Source: DATKZM01 sp035527975 (GTDB lineage: Bacteria; Pseudomonadota; Alphaproteobacteria; JAPULJ01). Taken from it: a stretch of DNA of 64,000 nucleotides. Numbering within the stretch: the stretch's first letter is position 1; every line of letters begins with the position of its first letter. Location: the NCBI GenBank assembly GCA_035527975.1, contig DATKZM010000088.1, positions 62,001 to 126,000 on the forward strand. Reading direction: 5' to 3'. This document shows, piece after piece, positions 58,879 through 64,000 of this stretch. The position numbers were made by a program, and so were the translations under genes. Under the pieces are notes generated by a model. It had not been told where the DNA came from and ran no database searches. It saw only the letters and a program-made list of their open reading frames with translations.

Positions 58879-60384
58879 ATGGAAAACTACCTGATCGCCG
58901 CCCTGTCCCTGGGCGCCATGTTCCTGGCGCTGGCGCTCGGCATGCCGATCGGCTTCGCCATGGGGCTGGCGGGCACGCTGGGGGTGATGGCGATCATCGG
59001 CGTCGGTCCGGGCTTTGCCCTGCTTGGCCAGACGGCCTATGAGGAGGTCATCACCCAGAGCCTGAGCGTGGTGCCGCTCTTCGTGCTGATGGGGTTTTTC
59101 GCCAGCCAATCGGGGCTGAGCGCGGGGCTCTACCGTGCCTGCAATACCTGGATCGGCCACCGCCGCGGCGGGCTCGCGCTTGCCACCATTGGCGCCTGCG
59201 GCGCCTTCGCAGCGATCTGCGGCTCCAGCCTGGCGACGGCGGCGACCATGAGCCAGGTCGCCCTGCCCGAGATGCGCCGCTACAACTACGACATGCGCCT
59301 GGCCACCGGCTCGATCGCCGCCGGCGGCACCATCGGCATCCTGATCCCGCCAAGCGTGATCCTGGTGCTTTACGGCATCCTGACCGAGACGAATATCGGC
59401 GAGCTCTTCATCGCCGGCATCGTACCGGGCCTGCTGACCATCATCTTCTTCATGGCGACGATCGTGATCGTCACCCAGCGCAACCCGGAGCTTGGGCCGC
59501 GGGGCGTGTCCACCACCGGCCGTCAGAAGCTGGCGGCCTTCAAGGACGTCTGGGGAACGCTGCTGCTGTTCCTGTTGGTGATCGGCGGCATCTACACCGG
59601 CGCTTTCTCGCCGACCGAGGCGGCGAGCATCGGCGCGGCCGGCGCCTTCAACCTGGCGGCGATCGCCTTCGCGGGATCGGCCGCGGGTCTGCCCAGGCGG
59701 CTGCTGCCCTGGGCCGTATGGTCGCTGATCGCGGCGATGGCGCTGATCATGATCGCGATCATCTGGAACCTCCTCGCCGGGCACGAGCCTACCGACTGGC
59801 CGGACTGGCTGCGCTGGGTCATCGTCGTGCCGTTGGCCTGCTCGCAGATCCTGATGCTGGCGATCGGCCGCTACATGTACAAGGACGTCGCCACCGCGCT
59901 GCTGGAGACGGCCAAGACCACCGGCATGATCTTCATGATCCTGATCGGCGCCATCATCGTGAACAAATTCCTGCTGATCAGCGGGCTTGCCGAGGTTCTG
60001 GGCAGTTGGGTGGAGAACCTCGACATGTCGCGCATGGCGATCATGGTGGTGATCCTGCTGATCTATCTGGTGCTCGGCTGCGCGCTCGACGCGCTCGCCA
60101 TGATCCTGCTCACCATCCCGATCTTCTTCCCGATCGTCCAGAAGCTCGGCTTCGATCCGATCTGGTTCGGCATCATTATCGTCATGGTGGTCGAGCTGGG
60201 GCTGATCACCCCGCCCATCGGCATGAACGTCTTCGTCATCAAGGGTCTGGCGCCCACGGTGCCGCTCGGCAAGATCTATCGCGGCGTCACGCCCTTCGTG
60301 ATCGCCGAGATCCTGCTGATCATCCTTCTGCTCCTTGTCCCCGACATTGCGACGCTGCTGCCAAAATCAATGGGCGCCGGGTAG
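58879..60384 (+). CDS. TRAP transporter large permease (DctM family)
   Basis: The 501-residue protein has 12 to 14 membrane helices. It begins LGAMFLALALGMPIGFAMGLAG, has GACGAFAAICGSSLATAATM as a family motif, and GTIGILIPPSVILVLYGILT after. It uses a Na+ or H+ gradient together with DctQ and the binding protein. The family length is about 425-450; this copy is longer because of an extra membrane section near residues 270-320. The gene ends 46 bp before the convergent amidohydrolase. Confidence 0.9.
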   Translation: MENYLIAALSLGAMFLALALGMPIGFAMGLAGTLGVMAIIGVGPGFALLGQTAYEEVITQSLSVVPLFVLMGFFASQSGLSAGLYRACNTWIGHRRGGLALATIGACGAFAAICGSSLATAATMSQVALPEMRRYNYDMRLATGSIAAGGTIGILIPPSVILVLYGILTETNIGELFIAGIVPGLLTIIFFMATIVIVTQRNPELGPRGVSTTGRQKLAAFKDVWGTLLLFLLVIGGIYTGAFSPTEAASIGAAGAFNLAAIAFAGSAAGLPRRLLPWAVWSLIAAMALIMIAIIWNLLAGHEPTDWPDWLRWVIVVPLACSQILMLAIGRYMYKDVATALLETAKTTGMIFMILIGAIIVNKFLLISGLAEVLGSWVENLDMSRMAIMVVILLIYLVLGCALDALAMILLTIPIFFPIVQKLGFDPIWFGIIIVMVVELGLITPPIGMNVFVIKGLAPTVPLGKIYRGVTPFVIAEILLIILLLLVPDIATLLPKSMGAG

Positions 60385-60430
60385 CTGCAATCCGCAATCC
60401 GCGGCCCCGGCGCCGATACCGGGCCCGCCG

Positions 60431-61300
60431 CTAAATCCCCAGAAGCTTGCGGGCGTTTTCCTTCATGATCAGCGGCTTGACCTCGGGCTTGATGTCGAGC
60501 GTGTCGAAATCGGCGAGCCAGCGGTCCGGCGTGATCGCCGGCCAGTCCGAACCGAACAGCACCTTGTGCCGCAGCAGCGTGTTGGCGTAGCGCACCAGGA
60601 TCGGCGGGAAATACTTCGGCGACCAGCCCGACAGGTCGATATAGACGTTGGGCTTGTGCGTGGCCACCGACAGCGCCTCCTCCTGCCAGGGAAAGGAGGG
60701 ATGCGCCAGGACGATCGGCATGTCGGGGAAGTCGGCCGCGACGTCGTCCAGATACATCGGGTTGGAGTATTTGAGCCGCATGCCCATGCCGCCGCGCATG
60801 CCCGCCCCCACCCCGGTCTGGCCAGTATGGAACAGCGCCGGCACGCCGGCTTCGGCGATCGCCTCATAGAGCACGTAGGCGCTGCGGTCGTTGGGATAGA
60901 AGCCCTGCATCGTCGGGTGGAACTTGAAGCCCTTGATGCCGTAATGCTCGACCAGGCGCCGCGCCTCGCGGGCGCCGGCCTTGCCCTTGGCGGGGTCGAT
61001 GCTGGCGAAGGGAATGAGGATATCGCTGTGCTCGGCAGTGAGCTCGGCCATCTCCTCGTTGTTGTAGCGGCGAAAGCCGGTCTCGCGTTCGCAGTCGACG
61101 GCGAAGATGACGGCGCCGATCTTGCGCTCGCGGAAATACGCCGCGGTTTCCGGGATCGCCGGCGGATAGTCGCGGCCCGACTTGAAATAGGCCTGCATCC
61201 CCGCCTGGAAGTCGTCGTAGCCGTCATCGGCATGCGTGCCGCAGGGCTCCTCGGCGTGGGTGTGAATATCGATCGCTACCAAATCGTCGGGATTGAACAC
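60431..61300 (-). CDS. Amidohydrolase family (ACMSD/resorcylate decarboxylase-like) protein
   Basis: The 289-residue TIM-barrel protein starts with AIDIHTHAEEPCG, giving the H-x-H metal pair. FHPTMQGFYPND and VLAHPSFPWQEEAL carry later ligand residues, and FGSDWPAITPDRWL the Asp. This is the amidohydrolase-2 pattern of decarboxylases and lactonases. Its neighbours, an NAD oxidoreductase and a facing TRAP transporter, suggest use of a carboxylic or aromatic acid taken up from outside. The exact reaction is not fixed. Confidence 0.87.
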   Translation of the reverse strand: MFNPDDLVAIDIHTHAEEPCGTHADDGYDDFQAGMQAYFKSGRDYPPAIPETAAYFRERKIGAVIFAVDCERETGFRRYNNEEMAELTAEHSDILIPFASIDPAKGKAGAREARRLVEHYGIKGFKFHPTMQGFYPNDRSAYVLYEAIAEAGVPALFHTGQTGVGAGMRGGMGMRLKYSNPMYLDDVAADFPDMPIVLAHPSFPWQEEALSVATHKPNVYIDLSGWSPKYFPPILVRYANTLLRHKVLFGSDWPAITPDRWLADFDTLDIKPEVKPLIMKENARKLLGI

Positions 61301-61357
61301 CGCAAGGCTCCTTTAGCTTCTGATCGTACAGGTTTCGAGAACGGGGCGGGAGGCGCG

Positions 61358-62266
61358 TCAGTCGGCGCCGGACTCTCCGCTGCGCTCCCAATGCGTGATG
61401 GCGCGCGTGAAGTCCTGATCGGCGCCCAGCGCCGCGAGCGCGTCCGCCCAGCGCTCGCGGACCATGCGGCTCAACGGCGCGTCGACCTTGAGGTGTTCGC
61501 CCAGATCGCCCGCGATCTTCACGTCCTTGGCCATCAGGCCGAGCTTGAAGCCGGCGGCGAAGCTACGCGGCAGCACGTGGTCCTTGATCGGGTGTTCGGT
61601 GTTGAAGTTGCGGCCGGACGAATTGTTGATGACGTCTACCATGACCGTTCGGTCGAGACCAAAGCGCTCGCCGATGATGAGCGCTTCGGCCGCCGCGGTG
61701 AAGCCGGCGGCGGCGACGTAGTTGTTGAGCGCCTTCATTGCATGGCCCGAGCCGAGTGGACCGGTCCTGAAAAGCCGCTTGCCCATGGCGTTCAAGAACG
61801 GCTCGACGCGCTTGACCGCCGCCTCGTCGGCGGCGCCGATCATGATCGCCAGCGTGCCGGCCTCGGCTCCCGGCACGCCGCCTGACACCGGCGCGTCGAT
61901 CAGCGTGATGCCGCGCTTGTCGAGTTCGGCCCCCAGCGTGCGCGTGCCCTCGGGCTCCGACGAGCTCATATCGACAATGATCGAGCCTTCGGCCAACGCG
62001 CCGGCCAGCCCATCGCCGTCCGTCCCCAGCACCACAGCGCTCACGATGGGCCCGGTTGGCAGCATGGTGATGACGATATCCGCAGCGCTCCCCAATTCGG
62101 CGAGGCTGCTGGCAACCGTGCAATCGTGATCGCCCGCGAAGCGCGCCGATTGCGCAGGATCGGCATCGAAGATCGTGAGCGGCACGCCGGCACGCGCCAG
62201 ATTGGCGGCCATCGGACGGCCCATATTGCCGATGCCGATAAAGCCGACATTCGTCGCCTGCGCCAT
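61358..62266 (-). CDS. NAD-dependent 3-hydroxyisobutyrate dehydrogenase-like oxidoreductase
   Basis: The 302-residue beta-hydroxyacid dehydrogenase has GFIGIGNMGRPMAANLARAG as dinucleotide motif, IDAPVSGGVPGAEAGTLAI as substrate motif, GHAMKALNNY with the catalytic Lys and FKLGLMAKDVKIA toward the end. All four family signatures are present. Known members act on 3-hydroxyisobutyrate, tartronate semialdehyde or related acids. It starts 57 bp upstream of the amidohydrolase on the same strand, so both are probably one operon. Confidence 0.88.
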   Translation of the reverse strand: MAQATNVGFIGIGNMGRPMAANLARAGVPLTIFDADPAQSARFAGDHDCTVASSLAELGSAADIVITMLPTGPIVSAVVLGTDGDGLAGALAEGSIIVDMSSSEPEGTRTLGAELDKRGITLIDAPVSGGVPGAEAGTLAIMIGAADEAAVKRVEPFLNAMGKRLFRTGPLGSGHAMKALNNYVAAAGFTAAAEALIIGERFGLDRTVMVDVINNSSGRNFNTEHPIKDHVLPRSFAAGFKLGLMAKDVKIAGDLGEHLKVDAPLSRMVRERWADALAALGADQDFTRAITHWERSGESGAD

Positions 62267-62755
62267 GTCTTCACTTTCCCCGGCCGCGTCTGGTCTTGCG
62301 CGCGGGATCACACACCAGAAGACCGGGCGGGGCAAGCGCCGCGGCGGCATCGGCAAGCCCGCCGAGCGCCTCGCCCGCCCGGGTCAGGTGATCACGGACG
62401 CTTCCGGGCCCCGCCGCTCAGGTCCGCAGCCCGCGATATGCGCGCTGGACCCGGCGCATCGTCCGTTCGCCCATGACGCTGCGAAGCATCAGACGGCCCA
62501 GCTCCTCGACATACATCCACGCCGCACCGATCCACGACCGCGGGATGCGGTTGCCTATGAGCGATCGTCGGCGTTCGCGTATCCCGCGGAGGGCCGCGCG
62601 GTAAAGCGAAATTTAACCATCATGAACGTATTTTTGGATTTATCCGTCTTCACTTCTCAATCACCGATACAGCCGGTCCAGCTTGAGCTCCGGCTGACTG
62701 TTTCGGGCATCGCGGCGAAATAGCGGGATCGAGCGAAAAGATCGGCACAACTTAA
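62267..62755. other. Intergenic region before the flippase gene
   Basis: About 490 bases without a convincing gene. From 62605 to 62760 the base composition is clearly richer in A/T than in the rest of the window, often a sign of a polysaccharide locus or acquired DNA. No terminal repeats, integrase or tRNA was seen. Confidence 0.5.
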
Positions 62756-62830
62756 ATGAAGCTGATTGTTCAAGTCCCTTGCTTCAATGAACGTGCCACT
62801 AGCGCAGGCAATTTGGGGAACCGACGGTGA
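62756..62830 (+). pseudogene. N-terminal remnant of a family 2 glycosyltransferase
   Basis: The 24-codon frame starts MKLIVQVPCFNER, which is the classic first strand and nucleotide-binding turn of GT2 glycosyltransferases, then diverges (ATSAGNLGNRR) and stops. The TGA overlaps the GTG of the flippase gene (GTGA). It looks like a deleted gene whose start codon has been kept, or a short leader whose translation is coupled to the flippase. Confidence 0.5.
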
Positions 62831-64000
62831 AGGCGCTGGACCACTCCATCAAGCTCCCTCAATTCCTGGCTGGGAAAGTCGCCCGGGGCGCCGCGCTGAG
62901 CCTGACGATCCGGATTGGCGGCCTTGCGCTGGGTTTCGCACAGGCCGTGCTGTTCGCCCGGCTGCTCGGGCCCGCGGGGTACGGGGCGGTCGCCGTGGCG
63001 CTATCCGTCGCGGCGCTCGTCGCCAGCCTCGCGCTTCTGGGCCTGGGCGGGTTTGCGGTACGCGAGGTTTCCCGCCTTCGTGTCCATGCGCAATTCGGTG
63101 CTCTCCGAGGTTTCGTGGGGTGGACCACCGGCATCGTTCTTATCGCTGCAGCGATCGGCGGTGGTGTTGTCGCGGGCCTCACCGTCATGCCGGGCCTCGC
63201 GCTGCCTCCTGAACTCGCCTGGGGCGCAGCGATCGTGCCTGCGATGGCAGTGCTGATCCTGCTGCGCGGTGTTTCGCAAGGATTCGGCAGGGTGTTCGAC
63301 GCGCAGGCCCCAACAGAGCTCGTTCGTCCGGCGGCGATGGTTTTCGCTCTGGGCGGCGCCATGGTCCTGGCATTCCCGCTCGCGGTAGACGGGGCCATGA
63401 TCCTCCTGGTCGCGGCCTACACCGTGGCGTTGGGTCTGGCGGGATTGGCTGTCCTCCGGACCTTGGCCAGGGAAGTCCTCGGTGGCCCAAGGACGTATCG
63501 CAGATCTGAATGGATCCGCGGCGCGGCGCCATTTTTTGCGATCAGTGTCCTTGCCACCTTGCAGGCGGAGCTGAATACGCTTCTGCTGGGCTGGCTGTCG
63601 GGACCGGTGGAAGCCGGACTGTTCCAGCCCGTGCTCCGCTTCGCCCCGGTCATGGTGATCGCTATCCAGGCGGTGAACGTGCCGCTCACGCCGAGGATCT
63701 CGGAGCTGTGGGAGCAGGGTGAGACGGAGCGCCTGAAGCACATTGTGCGGCGTGCGGCGATCACGACGACAGCGGGAGCCATGGTGACCTGTGCCGCGCT
63801 GCTCGTCCTGGCCCCATGGCTCTTGTCGGCTTTCGGTGCGGCCTTCACGGTGAATGTTCCCGCACTCGTGTGGCTCGCGGCCGCGCAGATCTTCAACGCG
63901 GCCTGCGGTCCCGTTGCCACGCTCCTCGACATGACGAACCACCAGCGCTTCACGATATGGGGCCTGGTCGCGTCGATCGCAGCCAATATCCTTGTCGGTG
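62827..64000 (+). CDS. Polysaccharide flippase (Wzx/MATE-like), runs off the window
   Basis: A GTG at 62827, preceded by GGGGAA at 6 bp, opens a frame that continues to the window end for 391 codons. It is very hydrophobic, with about ten membrane helices so far: FARLLGPAGYGAVAVALSVA, TGIVLIAAAIGGGVVAG, AAYTVALGLAGLAVL, TLQAELNTLLLGWLSGPVEAG and others. The LLGPxxYG motif after the first helix is typical of Wzx/oligosaccharide flippases that turn lipid-linked repeats across the inner membrane. It suggests a surface polysaccharide locus that continues beyond 64000. Confidence 0.82.
   Translation, partial: MKALDHSIKLPQFLAGKVARGAALSLTIRIGGLALGFAQAVLFARLLGPAGYGAVAVALSVAALVASLALLGLGGFAVREVSRLRVHAQFGALRGFVGWTTGIVLIAAAIGGGVVAGLTVMPGLALPPELAWGAAIVPAMAVLILLRGVSQGFGRVFDAQAPTELVRPAAMVFALGGAMVLAFPLAVDGAMILLVAAYTVALGLAGLAVLRTLAREVLGGPRTYRRSEWIRGAAPFFAISVLATLQAELNTLLLGWLSGPVEAGLFQPVLRFAPVMVIAIQAVNVPLTPRISELWEQGETERLKHIVRRAAITTTAGAMVTCAALLVLAPWLLSAFGAAFTVNVPALVWLAAAQIFNAACGPVATLLDMTNHQRFTIWGLVASIAANILVG

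Overview
The window looks like 64 kb of chromosome from a high-GC alphaproteobacterium. Supporting signs are a ClpS2-type adaptor, a DUF992 secreted protein, pdxH near fabI and aroC, a UbiK/YqiC gene near the run lgt, midA-like, pgeF, a COQ9-like TetR protein, an RpoH-type sigma factor, and many palindromic intergenic repeats. I found no rRNA, tRNA, CRISPR array, transposase, phage gene or plasmid function. Most genes are ordinary core or metabolic genes, so the interesting signals are in small secreted proteins, operators, repeats and decayed genes.

Layout. 1-2.5 kb: start of an exported protein, clpS, a Gly-rich secreted protein, and trans-3-hydroxy-L-proline dehydratase. 2.5-4.1 kb: three tandem minus-strand paralogues for small, basic secreted proteins. 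Each has the same four-block operator upstream, TGAA-N7-TGAA-N7-TTCA-N7-TTCA, with an exact 11-bp step. 4.2-5.5 kb: a TetR regulator and an AhpD-like gene sharing an 18-bp operator. 5.5-8.7 kb: a crystallin-like secreted protein overlapping a periplasmic cyclophilin, a secreted hypothetical, and an aspartate-type aminotransferase. 9-14 kb: an Mpo1-like membrane protein, a ketopantoate reductase-like gene, an EF-G-like GTPase, and a 2-keto-4-pentenoate hydratase-type enzyme. 14.4-19.5 kb: an AsmA protein, a Tat-exported nitroreductase-like protein with its MarR regulator, and an SDR. 19.7-28.5 kb: two small hypotheticals, a TPR protein, an APH-P-loop kinase fusion, an FAD monooxygenase, a remnant of a 2OG-Fe(II) oxygenase, an MFS transporter, a DUF992 protein and a DadA-like dehydrogenase.

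28.6-31.3 kb is a tightly overlapping minus-strand operon: pdxH, a DUF1624 acyltransferase, then a cation diffusion facilitator. 31.5-38 kb carries a glycine-zipper lipoprotein, a YihY/BrkB protein, fabI, aroC, and a COQ9-like TetR gene divergent from an rpoH-like sigma gene with four 16-bp tandem repeats upstream. YbaK follows. 38-46 kb: proC with a YbjN gene, ubiK divergent from hldD, then lgt, a MidA-like methyltransferase, pgeF and a creatinase-like M24 protein. 46-56 kb: DUF1272, TfoX-N, a large transporter, a GFA-family gene with an apparent premature stop, a methyltransferase, a formamidase-like hydrolase, a gamma-carbonic anhydrase-like protein, a DMT exporter and oligopeptidase B. 56-64 kb: a second TPR protein, a complete TRAP transporter (dctP, dctQ, dctM) facing an amidohydrolase and a 3-hydroxyisobutyrate dehydrogenase-like gene, then a 24-codon glycosyltransferase-like fragment overlapping a flippase that runs off the end.

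The best candidate for something undescribed is the three-gene secreted-protein cluster with its 11-bp-phased operator. The third gene appears to have ATC where its paralogues have ATG.
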